NCBI RefSeq assembly: GCF_040712075.1
Contig: NZ_JBFCVL010000007.1
Location: 186,001-250,000 of the forward strand
Direction: 5' to 3'
Source: Fodinicurvata sp. EGI_FJ10296
GTDB lineage: Bacteria > Pseudomonadota > Alphaproteobacteria > DSM-16000 > Inquilinaceae
Length of the DNA stretch: 64,000 nucleotides
The first letter of the stretch is position 1; each line of letters opens with the position of its first letter. Both the position numbers and the translations under genes were made by a program. The notes beneath the pieces were generated by a model. That model ran no database searches and was not told the origin of the DNA. It worked only from the letters and a program-made list of their open reading frames with translations. This document shows, piece by piece, positions 15,316-26,660 of the stretch.

Positions 15316-17445
15316 ATGGCCGACCATTTGAGAACACTGCCCGGAACGTCCTATCCCCTCGGGGCGACATGGGACGGATCGGGAACCAATTTCGCGCTGT
15401 TCTCGGCCCATGCCGAGAAAGTCGAGCTCTGTCTTTTCGATCAAAGCGGCAGGCGAGAGGAATATCGCATCACGCTGCCTGAAATGACCCACGAGATCTG
15501 GCATGGTTACCTGCCCGATGTCCGACCGGGTCAGCTGTACGGGTATCGCGTTCACGGCCCCTACGCGCCGCACGAAGGCCATCGGTTCAATCCGCACAAA
15601 TTGCTGATCGACCCGTATGCAAAGGCGCTGGCGGGCGAGTTGAAATGGCACGACGCCGTTTTCGGCTACCGCATCGGCGATCCAGCCGGCGATCTGTCGT
15701 TCGACAAGCGCGATTCCGCCCGCTACATGCCCAAGAGTGTGGTCGTCGACAACGCGTTCACCTGGGGGCGGGAACGACCCGAACCGCGCCCCTGGCACGA
15801 AACAATTATCTACGAGATGCATGCGCGCGGTTTCACCATGCGCCATCCCCACATTCCGGATTCCATGCGCGGCACCATCGGCGCCCTGTCGCGCGCGCCC
15901 ATCGTCGACTATCTCCGCGACCTGGGCGTGACGGCGATCGAGTTGCTGCCGATCCACGCTTTCGTCAACGACCGCATGCTGATGGACCGCGGCCTGCGGA
16001 ACTACTGGGGCTATAACACAATCGGGTTTTTCGCGCCGCACAGCGACTATCTCGGCGCCAACGGCATCGACGATTTCAAGACACTGGTGCAGGTCATGCA
16101 CGACAACGGCATCGAGGTGTTGCTGGATGTCGTCTACAACCACACCGCAGAAGGCAACCATCTGGGGCCGACGCTCAGCTTTCGGGGGATCGACAACCGT
16201 TCGTACTACTATCTGGTCGACGGCGACGAACGCTACTATAACGACTTCACCGGGACCGGCAACGCGCTCGAACTGCGTCACCCGGCCGTGCTCAGGATGG
16301 TGACGGATTCGCTAAGATACTGGCACGAAGACATGAAGGTCGACGGCTTCAGGTTCGACCTGGCCACGACCCTGGCCCGGGTCAACGGAGTCTACGACGA
16401 ACATGCCAGCTTTCTCGATGCCGTTGCCCAGGATCCGTCGCTGGCCCGCGCCCGGCTGATCGCGGAACCCTGGGACACCGGAAATGACGGCTATCAGGTC
16501 GGACGCTTTCCGCCCGGCTGGGGGGAGTGGAACGACGTCTATCGCGATACGATGCGCCAGTACTGGAAAGGCGACGAAGGCAAGCTGCCTGATGTTGCCT
16601 CTCGCCTGTCCGGTTCGGCCGATATCTACAACCATCGCGGCCGGCGGCCCTGGGCCAGCATCAATTTCATCACCGCCCATGACGGTTTCACGCTGCACGA
16701 CCTCGTCACCTACAACGAAAAGCACAACGAGGCCAACGGCGAAGGCAACAACGACGGATCGTCAGACAACAACAGCTGGAACCACGGCGCCGAGGGACCG
16801 ACCGACGATCCCGATATCCTGGTGCTGCGTCACCGGCAGATGAAAAACCTGCTGTCGACACTGATGCTGTCGCAAGGCGTGCCGATGCTGCTGGCGGGTG
16901 ACGAGTTCGGCCGCACCCAGAACGGCAACAACAATGCCTATTGCCAGGACAACGAACTGAGCTGGATCGACTGGTCGGCGCTGGAGACCGAGACCGGACG
17001 ATCGCTACACGCCTTCGTCCGCCGGCTTATCGCGCTGCGGCACGACCATATCGTTTTTCACCGCGACCGGTTCTTTCTGGGCGGCACCATTCCGGGCACC
17101 GACGTTCAGGACGTCGTCTGGCTCCGCCCCGACGGACACCCCATGACGGCCGACGACTGGGGCGTGTCCCACGCCAAGGCGCTGGGGCTGTTGCTGTCGG
17201 GGGAAGCGGGAATGATGCATGTGACCGACCGTGGCATTCCATTGCCCGACGACACCTTCCTCATCCTGATGAATGCGGGCGCCGAGGAGGTCCGCTTTGC
17301 GATGCCCAACACCAATGGCGGCCCGTTCTGGATGCTGGTTTTCGACACGGCGCGGGCGGACGACGAAGAACCGGGTCCGGTCGACACATACGATACGGCA
17401 CCGCAATCCTTCGTGCTGCTCAGACGCGGAGAACCGAAACAATGA
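15316..17445 (+). CDS. glgX: Glycogen debranching enzyme (isoamylase type)
   Basis: A 709-residue cytoplasmic GH13 enzyme hydrolysing alpha-1,6 branches of glycogen. Order: N-terminal CBM48 (LGATWDGSGTNFALFSAHAEKVELCLFD), then the barrel with IIYEMHARGFTMRHP, ELLPIHAFVNDR, the first conserved region DVVYNHTAEGN, the nucleophile region DGFRFDLATTLAR, the acid region ARLIAEPWDTG, and the last conserved site NFITAHDGFTLHDLVTYNEKHNEANGE; these are typical of GlgX/isoamylase. Length matches GlgX (about 660-720). First gene of glgX-treZ-treY; its stop overlaps the treZ start (ATGA). Debranching supplies linear maltooligosaccharides to TreY, so here it likely feeds trehalose synthesis rather than only glycogen breakdown. 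Confidence 0.96.
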   Translation: MADHLRTLPGTSYPLGATWDGSGTNFALFSAHAEKVELCLFDQSGRREEYRITLPEMTHEIWHGYLPDVRPGQLYGYRVHGPYAPHEGHRFNPHKLLIDPYAKALAGELKWHDAVFGYRIGDPAGDLSFDKRDSARYMPKSVVVDNAFTWGRERPEPRPWHETIIYEMHARGFTMRHPHIPDSMRGTIGALSRAPIVDYLRDLGVTAIELLPIHAFVNDRMLMDRGLRNYWGYNTIGFFAPHSDYLGANGIDDFKTLVQVMHDNGIEVLLDVVYNHTAEGNHLGPTLSFRGIDNRSYYYLVDGDERYYNDFTGTGNALELRHPAVLRMVTDSLRYWHEDMKVDGFRFDLATTLARVNGVYDEHASFLDAVAQDPSLARARLIAEPWDTGNDGYQVGRFPPGWGEWNDVYRDTMRQYWKGDEGKLPDVASRLSGSADIYNHRGRRPWASINFITAHDGFTLHDLVTYNEKHNEANGEGNNDGSSDNNSWNHGAEGPTDDPDILVLRHRQMKNLLSTLMLSQGVPMLLAGDEFGRTQNGNNNAYCQDNELSWIDWSALETETGRSLHAFVRRLIALRHDHIVFHRDRFFLGGTIPGTDVQDVVWLRPDGHPMTADDWGVSHAKALGLLLSGEAGMMHVTDRGIPLPDDTFLILMNAGAEEVRFAMPNTNGGPFWMLVFDTARADDEEPGPVDTYDTAPQSFVLLRRGEPKQ

Positions 17446-19277
17446 CAGCGCACCCGCTTCCAACATACGATTTTGGTCCTCTCGTGCTGGAAAAGGGCGT
17501 TCGCTTCCGCATATGGGCGCCAGCGCAAGCCGCTGTCGGAGTCGTGCTGCATCCCGAAACGCCGGGCGAAGCGATCCATCCCATGCGCAGTTTGGCGGAC
17601 GGTTGGTTCGAAGCCACGATCGAAGACGCCGGTCCGGGTACGCGCTATCTGTTCGACATCGGCGACATGCGTGTCCCCGACCCGGCATCGCGATATCAGG
17701 GCGACGACGTCATGGGGCCGAGCGAGGTGCCGAATCCGAGGGGCTACGCGTGGCGCAACAACGGGGCACCCGGACGCCCATTCCACGAAGCGGTGATCTA
17801 CGAGCTTCATGTCGGGGCATTCTCGCCGGAAGGGACCTTCGATGGGGTCCGCCAGCGCCTGGGCCATCTGGCCGAGCTTGGCGTGACGGCGATCGAGCTG
17901 ATGCCGGTTTCGGACTTTTCCGGCGACCGGGGCTGGGGGTATGACGGCGTACTACCCTTCGCTATCGAAAGCCGCTATGGCCGGCCAGAGGATCTGAAGC
18001 GTCTGGTCGACGAAATCCACGGCTACGGAATGCTGGCCTATATCGATGTCGTCTATAATCACTTCGGCCCCGAAGGCAATTTCCTTCATCAATATGCGCC
18101 CGACTTCTTCACCGACGCGATCGAGACCCCATGGGGCGCGGCCATCGATTTCAATCGGCCGCAGGTCCGCCGGTTCTTCATCGAGAATGCGCTGTATTAT
18201 CTGGGCGAATTTCGGTTCGACGGCTTGCGGATGGACGCCGTCCAGGAAATTCCCGACAGCCGCGAGCCCCATTTCCTTACCGAACTGGCCGGCGTCGTTC
18301 GGGCGACGCTGGGCGGCGACCGGCACATCCATCTGATCCTGGAGAACGACGACAACGCCGCGCGCTATTTGCAGCGATGCCCTCAAGGCGGTCCGGCGCG
18401 GCACGACGCCCAGTGGAACGACGACTATCACCATGTGGTCCATCACATCGCCACCGGCGAAGGCGGCGGCTATTACGGCGACTATACCGACGCGCCGCTC
18501 CGGCTGCTGGCGGCGTCGCTGGCCGAGGGCTTTGTCTATCAGGGTCAACCCTCGGCCCATCGCGACGGCCGGCAACGCGGCGAGTCGAGCGGGCATTTGC
18601 CACCGTCCGCATTCGTGAACTTCATCCAGAACCATGACCAGATCGGCAATCGCGCACTTGGCGAACGGCTGAGCACCCTGATCGATGATGCGGCTCACCG
18701 GGCCGTGCGCGATCTTTTGCTGCTGGCGCCCAATCCGCCCCTGCTGTTCATGGGCGACGAATGGGCCAGCCGACGGCCGTTCCTGTTCTTCTGCGATTTT
18801 CACGATGAGCTGGCCGATGCCGTCCGCGAGGGTCGGCGGCGCGAATTCGCCCGGTTCCCGGAATTCGCCGACGCCTCCAAGCGCGAAGCGATCCCCGATC
18901 CGAATGCAGCCGAGACTTTTGCGGCATCCTGCCTCGACTGGAGCGAGGCCGATGCGCATGCGCACCGGGCATGGCAGGCGGAATACAAAGGTCTGCTATC
19001 CTTGAGGCATAGCCGGATAATGCCCCTGATAGCGGGACTGCGGGCGCGGGAGCACGGTGTCGTCGGCGAGCACGGCATCCGCGTCACATGGAGCAACGAT
19101 GATGGGGCGCGCCTGACCGTCATCGCCAATCTCGGCCCGGACCGGCTGAACATTCCGATGGAAGTGTCCGGCAGCCTGCTGCACAGCACCAATCCGCTCG
19201 ACGACGCGCTGTCATCGCTCCCGGCCTGGACGACGACCTGGTGGATCGACGACGGCAACCCCGGATCCGGAGCGTAA
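17442..19277 (+). CDS. treZ: Malto-oligosyltrehalose trehalohydrolase
   Basis: A 611-residue GH13 enzyme that cleaves trehalose from the end of maltooligosyltrehalose. N-terminal beta domain (GPLVLEKGVRFRIWAPAQ, then LYLHPET-type strands), followed by the barrel: AVIYELHVGAFSPEGTFDG, ELMPVSDFSGDRGWGYDG, DVVYNHFGPEGN, the nucleophile region FDGLRMDAVQEIPD, the acid region IHLILENDDNAARYL and the terminal FVNFIQNHDQIGNRALGERL. The sequence LENDDN with FRFDGLRMDA is characteristic of TreZ rather than of branching enzyme. Overlaps glgX by four bases and is followed after four bases by treY. Confidence 0.96.
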   Translation: MTAHPLPTYDFGPLVLEKGVRFRIWAPAQAAVGVVLHPETPGEAIHPMRSLADGWFEATIEDAGPGTRYLFDIGDMRVPDPASRYQGDDVMGPSEVPNPRGYAWRNNGAPGRPFHEAVIYELHVGAFSPEGTFDGVRQRLGHLAELGVTAIELMPVSDFSGDRGWGYDGVLPFAIESRYGRPEDLKRLVDEIHGYGMLAYIDVVYNHFGPEGNFLHQYAPDFFTDAIETPWGAAIDFNRPQVRRFFIENALYYLGEFRFDGLRMDAVQEIPDSREPHFLTELAGVVRATLGGDRHIHLILENDDNAARYLQRCPQGGPARHDAQWNDDYHHVVHHIATGEGGGYYGDYTDAPLRLLAASLAEGFVYQGQPSAHRDGRQRGESSGHLPPSAFVNFIQNHDQIGNRALGERLSTLIDDAAHRAVRDLLLLAPNPPLLFMGDEWASRRPFLFFCDFHDELADAVREGRRREFARFPEFADASKREAIPDPNAAETFAASCLDWSEADAHAHRAWQAEYKGLLSLRHSRIMPLIAGLRAREHGVVGEHGIRVTWSNDDGARLTVIANLGPDRLNIPMEVSGSLLHSTNPLDDALSSLPAWTTTWWIDDGNPGSGA

Positions 19278-19281
19278 ACCG

Positions 19282-22110
<2,829 letters not shown>

Positions 22111-22123
22111 CCGGTCGACAACC

Positions 22124-22960
22124 TCAGTCGGAAACGACGCGTTGGTGTTGCTCGCCAAGCCCCTCAATGCCGAGGGTCATCGCATCGCCCGGTTTCAGGA
22201 ATTCCGGGGGTTTGCGGCCCAGCCCCACGCCCGGCGGCGTCCCGGTGGCAATAATGTCGCCGGGATGCAGCGTCATGAACTGCGAGAGATAGGAAACAAG
22301 ATAAGTCACACCATAGATCATGGTCGCGGTGGAACCGTCCTGACGACGGTCGCCGTTGACCGACAGCCACAAATTCAGTGACTGCGGATCTTCCACCTCG
22401 TCACGCGTGACGAGCCATGGCCCGATCGGCCCGAAGGTATCGCAGGACTTTCCCTTGGTCCAACCTCCCTGGCGATTCATCTGATAATCGCGTTCGGAGA
22501 CATCATTCACCACGCAATATCCGGCCACATGGTCAAGGGCATTGGCTTCATCGACATACTTTGCCGGCTTCCCGATAACGATGCCCAGTTCGACTTCCCA
22601 GTCGACCTTTTCGGCGCCGCGCGGAATCCGAACCTCGTCATTCGGACCTGTGATCGCCGATGTGGCCTTCATGAAGATGATCGGCTCCGGAGGCACGGAT
22701 GCACCGGTTTCAGCTGCATGGTCAGAATAGTTCAGGCCGATACAGATGAATTTTCGTGTCCCGCTGACGCAGGGACCCAGTCTTGTTTCGTTGGGGACGA
22801 CGGGCAGCTGAGAGACGTCGATCGAGTCAAGTGCGGCCGTATTCGCCAACACTGAAGCATCGATATCGCCAATACGGCTGGACAAATCGCGAATCGTGCC
22901 GTCGGAATGCAGAATACCCGGCTTTTCGGCCCCGGCGTTGCCGAATCGTAGAAGTTTCAT
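22124..22960 (-). CDS. Fumarylacetoacetate hydrolase family protein
   Basis: A 278-residue cytoplasmic enzyme of the FAH superfamily, which includes acylpyruvate hydrolases, 2-hydroxyhepta-2,4-dienedioate isomerases and ureidoglycolate-lyase-like proteins. The core starts at KFICIGLNYSDHAAETG and has PIIFMKATSAITGPNDEV, the metal-binding acidic residues in DWEVELGIVIGK and YCVVNDVSERDYQ, KSCDTFGPIGPWLVT, and the signature HPGDIIATGTPPGVGLG. AAGGACG precedes the ATG. It lies downstream of a GntR regulator and an NMT1-type importer on the same strand, so it probably acts on a breakdown product of the imported compound. Substrate unknown. Confidence 0.92.
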   Translation of the reverse strand: MKLLRFGNAGAEKPGILHSDGTIRDLSSRIGDIDASVLANTAALDSIDVSQLPVVPNETRLGPCVSGTRKFICIGLNYSDHAAETGASVPPEPIIFMKATSAITGPNDEVRIPRGAEKVDWEVELGIVIGKPAKYVDEANALDHVAGYCVVNDVSERDYQMNRQGGWTKGKSCDTFGPIGPWLVTRDEVEDPQSLNLWLSVNGDRRQDGSTATMIYGVTYLVSYLSQFMTLHPGDIIATGTPPGVGLGRKPPEFLKPGDAMTLGIEGLGEQHQRVVSD

Positions 22961-23024
22961 GGTTCGTCCTTATTGTAACAGTGTGTGCAAGACAGAAATC
23001 GGCCCGAATGATCGCCGGACTCAA

Positions 23025-23693
23025 TCAGATCTGGTCTTCAAGCGCCTTCAGCGTCCGGCGATAATGGGCTCTCAATCTTTCCGTCGCGCTGTCGATATCG
23101 CCGTCCAGCGCTGCGTCCATGATCTCGCGATGCTCTTCGATCGTGTTGCGGTGCGGATATGTCTGGGAAACCGAGATGTTTCGATATCGCACCGCCTGAT
23201 CCATCATTTCCTTGCAGAATTCGATCAGCCGTTCCGACCCGCACCCCGAGATAAGGGCAAGATGAAAGGCGTAGTGATACCGCTCCCACTCGGGATTGGT
23301 CGTAATCGACCCTTTCTCGGGCAGGCTCCACGGTGTCCGGGACAAACGATGGAATGACAGAACGATCCGCTCTTCCCATACCGACGTTCGATGCTCGATC
23401 GATTCCTGAAGTGCCTTGCCTTCCAGCCAGCACCGCGTCTTCACGAGTTCGCGCAGATTTTCGATGCTGAGCGGCGGGACAAAGAACCCTCGCCGCTCCT
23501 TTCGATCGACCAGTCCTTCAGACGAAAGCCGATTGAGGGCCTCCCGAACCGGATTCAGGCCGGTCGCGTAACGGGAGGAAATCGCCTCGATCCCCAGTTT
23601 CTCGCCTGGCTTCAGATCGCCGGCCAGAATATCGTGGCGCAGCTTCTCGTAGACGGTGGTCGCCGCCGTAGCCTTATCTACAGATTGATCCAT
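23025..23693 (-). CDS. GntR-family transcriptional regulator, FCD subfamily
   Basis: A 222-residue repressor-type regulator. The N-terminal winged helix contains VYEKLRHDILAGDLKPGEKLGIEAISSRYATGLNPVREALNRLSSEGLVDRK (a standard GntR start, cited here by its landmarks LRHDILAG and NPVREALNRL). The C-terminal all-helical FCD effector domain carries the expected metal/ligand residues in WERYHYAFHLALIS and TIEEHREIMDAALDGD. It is transcribed with the ABC importer upstream and the FAH-family enzyme downstream, and the promoter of that unit holds a GT-N3-AC operator, the form FCD regulators recognise. It therefore most likely controls this operon in response to the imported compound or a product of it. 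Confidence 0.92.
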   Translation of the reverse strand: MDQSVDKATAATTVYEKLRHDILAGDLKPGEKLGIEAISSRYATGLNPVREALNRLSSEGLVDRKERRGFFVPPLSIENLRELVKTRCWLEGKALQESIEHRTSVWEERIVLSFHRLSRTPWSLPEKGSITTNPEWERYHYAFHLALISGCGSERLIEFCKEMMDQAVRYRNISVSQTYPHRNTIEEHREIMDAALDGDIDSATERLRAHYRRTLKALEDQI

Positions 23694-23761
23694 TTTCCCG
23701 CATACAGTGGAAGCCGGCTACCGGTCAATCCCGGCGGCTCGATATCGCCCGGTCGGGCGCT

Positions 23762-24640
23762 TCATGCCCCCTTCTTCTGGAGGGCCCCCTCATCAATCGT
23801 TCCCTTGTGCCAGAAGACCAGCCGACGTTGCAGCCATGAGATACACCAGAACACCGCAAAACCAAGGAGGCTGAGATAGATGATCAATGCGAACACCCGC
23901 GGGGTGTTGAGCATTGACGCCCCGACCCGGATCAGCTCGCCGAAGCCGTTGCCGCCGCCCAGGAATTCCGCCGTAATCGCACCGGCCATAACCGCCACGG
24001 ACGCGATCTTCAACCCCGTGAACAGATGGGGCAAACCCATTGGCAGCTTCATCTTGACGAGCGTCTGCCAGCGGCTGGCCCCCATGGTCTTGAACAACAT
24101 CTTCGAATTCTGATCGGCCGCATGCAATCCGGCCGCCGTGGCGACGACGATGGGGAATGTGGCCATGAATGCCGCCAGCGCCACCTTCGATGCAATCCCG
24201 AAACCGAGCCACGCAACGAACAGCGGCGCGAACGCGATCTTGGGCATGGTGTCGATCGCCACCAGATAAGGCATGACGGATTTTTCACCGAACTTGGTCT
24301 CGCCGACCAGCACGCCCAGTGAAAATCCGATGACGAAGGCGATCGCGAACCCGACCAGCACTTCCTGGGTGGTGACCCAGAAGGCCACCAGCATGTAGTC
24401 GCCGGTTATCAGGTTCCTGCCGACGAAAATCAGTTCGTCCAGAGTCGCCGCCGGTGATGGCAGTATGATCGGCGATACGATGCCGATGGCGATGACGAAT
24501 TGCCAGATCGCCACGAAGACGACGAACAGCCCGAGCATCGCCACCCAGCGCGGGATACGGTCCATCACGGAGATATGTTCGGACCAGACCGTGTCCTTGG
24601 GCTCCTCGGCCTGTCTGGCTGTCGACTCGGCCTGTGTCAT
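23762..24640 (-). CDS. ABC transporter permease, SsuC/TauC/NrtB type
   Basis: A 292-residue membrane subunit with six predicted helices. The coupling motif is the EAA-type loop ADQNSKMLFKTMGASRWQTLVKMKLPMGLPHLFTGLK, recognisable by MGASRWQTL and LPMGLPHLFTG. The downstream helices include VAVMAGAITAEFLGGGNGFGELI, which is characteristic of the taurine/nitrate/thiamine-precursor group. Its start overlaps the ATPase stop by four bases (ATGA). Works with the ATPase and binding protein encoded upstream. Confidence 0.93.
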   Translation of the reverse strand: MTQAESTARQAEEPKDTVWSEHISVMDRIPRWVAMLGLFVVFVAIWQFVIAIGIVSPIILPSPAATLDELIFVGRNLITGDYMLVAFWVTTQEVLVGFAIAFVIGFSLGVLVGETKFGEKSVMPYLVAIDTMPKIAFAPLFVAWLGFGIASKVALAAFMATFPIVVATAAGLHAADQNSKMLFKTMGASRWQTLVKMKLPMGLPHLFTGLKIASVAVMAGAITAEFLGGGNGFGELIRVGASMLNTPRVFALIIYLSLLGFAVFWCISWLQRRLVFWHKGTIDEGALQKKGA

Positions 24641-25446
24641 ATGAAGGCTCCCTTGTCGAGACGGCTGCGAATGTGCTTCACCGTGTCACCGAAAACCTGT
24701 TCGGACATCATCTCCAGCGTACGCGGACGCGGCAAATCGACGGTGACGGCCTCGACGAACCGCCCGGGTCGCGGCGACATGACGTAAACGACGTCGGAAA
24801 GTATAACCGCCTCCTGGATCGAGTGCGTCACCAGAAACGCGGTGGCGGCTCGTTCCATGCAGATGCGCTGCAATTCCATATTCATAAAATCGCGGGCCAG
24901 TTCATCCAGCGCACTGAACGGTTCATCGAGCAGCAGCACTTCCGGTTCGGTGATCAGCATCCGGCAGATCGCCGCGCGCTGGGCCATGCCGCCGGACAGT
25001 TCGCCCGGATAAACCTGTTCGAAACCGCTCAGCCCGACCAGGTCCAGCAAGGCGCGGGCGTCATCCTGCTTGTCGCGAGCCGCCCGCTTGCCGTCGCGGA
25101 TCTCGATCGGCAGAAGGATGTTCTCCACCGTCGTCAGCCACGGAAACAACGTTGCCTGCTGGAACATCATGCCGATATCCCGCCGCGGTCCGACAACCGG
25201 CTTGCCGGCCAGCACGACACGCCCCTTCGACGGTGGCATCAGACCCGCCATGATCTTCAGCAACGTCGATTTACCGCAACCGCTGGGACCGATGACCGAC
25301 GAGAAGCTACCCTCGACCAGCGTCAGATCGACGGTCTCGAGCGCCTGAACGTCGCGCTCATGGAATGTTTTGCTGACGCCATTGAGGGTGTAAAGCGGCC
25401 GACCCGTAAGGTCGGCCGCCGCAGGCGCCATTACGGCGTCACTCAT
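24637..25446 (-). CDS. ABC transporter ATP-binding protein, SsuB/TauB/NrtD type
   Basis: A 269-residue ATPase. Walker A GPSGCGKST, Q-loop MMFQQATLFPWLTTVENI (the FPWLTVxENI form typical of the nitrate/sulfonate group), signature LSGGMAQRAAICRML, Walker B VLLLDEPFSALDEL and switch His in VTHSIQEAV. Start at the ATG ending at 25446, which overlaps the stop of the binding-protein gene (ATGA); seven codons further upstream is a possible but less likely start. Powers uptake of the ligand captured by the upstream binding protein. Confidence 0.95.
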   Translation of the reverse strand: MSDAVMAPAAADLTGRPLYTLNGVSKTFHERDVQALETVDLTLVEGSFSSVIGPSGCGKSTLLKIMAGLMPPSKGRVVLAGKPVVGPRRDIGMMFQQATLFPWLTTVENILLPIEIRDGKRAARDKQDDARALLDLVGLSGFEQVYPGELSGGMAQRAAICRMLITEPEVLLLDEPFSALDELARDFMNMELQRICMERAATAFLVTHSIQEAVILSDVVYVMSPRPGRFVEAVTVDLPRPRTLEMMSEQVFGDTVKHIRSRLDKGAFI

Positions 25447-26474
25447 TCTGCAAGGCCCTCGTTCCATACCTCGACATAGTCGTTGGTGTAGACGGATTGC
25501 AGATCGTCCAGCGGTGCATCAAGTGCCCCCGCCGCGACCTGGCTGTCCTGCCACAGTTCCCAATGCTCCGGAGGCATATAACCCCAACCCTCATCTGCAT
25601 AGGCGTCGGTGGGCGTCATGCGTTCGCTAACGGCATCGAGCAGAGCACCAGCGAATTCACGATCCTCACCTTCCTGTGGATTGCCGGCCGTGGTGTGGTC
25701 GAGCACCGTCTCGCGGTTGGCGTCGTCCAGCATGAACTCTGTGCCACGCGCCAATGCCCGGCCGAACCCTTCGATAACGTCCGGATTAGAGTCCAGATAG
25801 TCTTCGGTCGTGGCGAACCCGTTGCCGAAATACGCCAGATATTCTTCCGGCGTGATCTCGCGGACGCTCATCCCGCGGGCATTGAGAATAGCCGCGTCAC
25901 TCACTGCAGCCGCATAAGCCTCGATGTCAGCGCGAGTAAATGCTGCCGTTGCCATGCCGCCGTCGCCAACGGGCAGGAATTCGAAGTCATCGCCTTCCTC
26001 CATACCGGCATCGTCCAGAATCGTCCGGACGAAGGCGACTTCCGCGCCATCGGCCGTCCCGACGCCGATGGTTTCGCCGATCAGGTCCGCAGGCTGCTGA
26101 TAGTCGGACTCTTCCGTTACCACCAGACCAAACAGGCTCTTGGGGTACAGATTGTAAATGAAGACGAACGGCTCGCCGCGCGACTTGGCAGCAAGAACCG
26201 GACCCGGTCCCGGCGCGCCGATCTGGGCTTGTCCCGCCGCCATTGACTGAAGCGTGGCAGCTGAACCGTCGACGGCTTCGACGGAAATTTCGAGGCCTTC
26301 TTCTTCGAAATACCCCTCGCCGATGGCGACCCACAAGGGCGCCCATGTCAGCGCTGAGGGGTTCGGAACCGCAACCGTAATGTCTTCTTGCGCGTTGGCA
26401 ACGCCGAAGCTGGCCGGCGCCATCAAAGCGACAGCCGCCACGCCCAGCGTAACCCGCCGGTACAAATTGTTCAT
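25443..26474 (-). CDS. ABC transporter substrate-binding protein, NMT1/THI5-like
   Basis: A 343-residue periplasmic type II binding protein. The ATG ending at 26474 has GGAGG 9 bases upstream and gives a Sec signal (VTLGVAAVALMAPASFGVANAQ). The mature chain opens with ITVAVPNPSALTWAPLWVAIG and continues EGYFEEEGLEISVEAVDGSAATLQSMAAGQAQIG, the hallmark of NMT1/SsuA-type receptors. GETIGVGTADGAEVAFVR lines the ligand cleft. Ligands of this class include alkanesulfonates, nitrate, pyrimidines, riboflavin and aromatic acids; the FAH-family enzyme in the operon hints at an organic carbon compound. First gene of the five-gene unit. Confidence 0.92.
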   Translation of the reverse strand: MNNLYRRVTLGVAAVALMAPASFGVANAQEDITVAVPNPSALTWAPLWVAIGEGYFEEEGLEISVEAVDGSAATLQSMAAGQAQIGAPGPGPVLAAKSRGEPFVFIYNLYPKSLFGLVVTEESDYQQPADLIGETIGVGTADGAEVAFVRTILDDAGMEEGDDFEFLPVGDGGMATAAFTRADIEAYAAAVSDAAILNARGMSVREITPEEYLAYFGNGFATTEDYLDSNPDVIEGFGRALARGTEFMLDDANRETVLDHTTAGNPQEGEDREFAGALLDAVSERMTPTDAYADEGWGYMPPEHWELWQDSQVAAGALDAPLDDLQSVYTNDYVEVWNEGLAE

Positions 26475-26532
26475 CCTGAGCATCCTCCAGTTTCGTGATT
26501 CTTCATTTCTGGACTCATTTGAGGCCAAATCT

Positions 26533-26561
26533 ATTATGTACGACCATACGCCGGAGGTCAA
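26533..26561 (-). promoter_or_regulatory. Near-consensus sigma70 promoter of the ABC/GntR/FAH operon
   Basis: On the minus strand TTGACC (26556-26561) and CATAAT (26533-26538) are separated by exactly 17 bases; each matches the consensus at five of six positions. The start codon is about 58 bases downstream of the -10 box. Confidence 0.65.
26536..26546. promoter_or_regulatory. Candidate GntR/FCD operator inside the promoter
   Basis: ATGTACGACCA contains GT-ACG-AC followed by N-A, matching the known FadR/FCD consensus TNGTNNNACNA except for the first base. It overlaps the -10 box and spacer, where binding would block RNA polymerase. The GntR regulator encoded in the operon is the obvious candidate ligand. 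Confidence 0.45.
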
Positions 26562-26660
26562 AAAAATATATAAATTTCCGTTTTGCCTCCAGTTATATGA
26601 TAAATTCCGTTAACCGCCGCCCGGTCAACCAGCCGGAGCAGACAGCCAGGGAGAAACGTC

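Noticed and set aside
15238-16281. 347-residue minus-strand frame over glgX
   Set aside because: Antisense shadow of conserved GH13 coding sequence; composition Val/Gln/His-rich and unlike a protein family.
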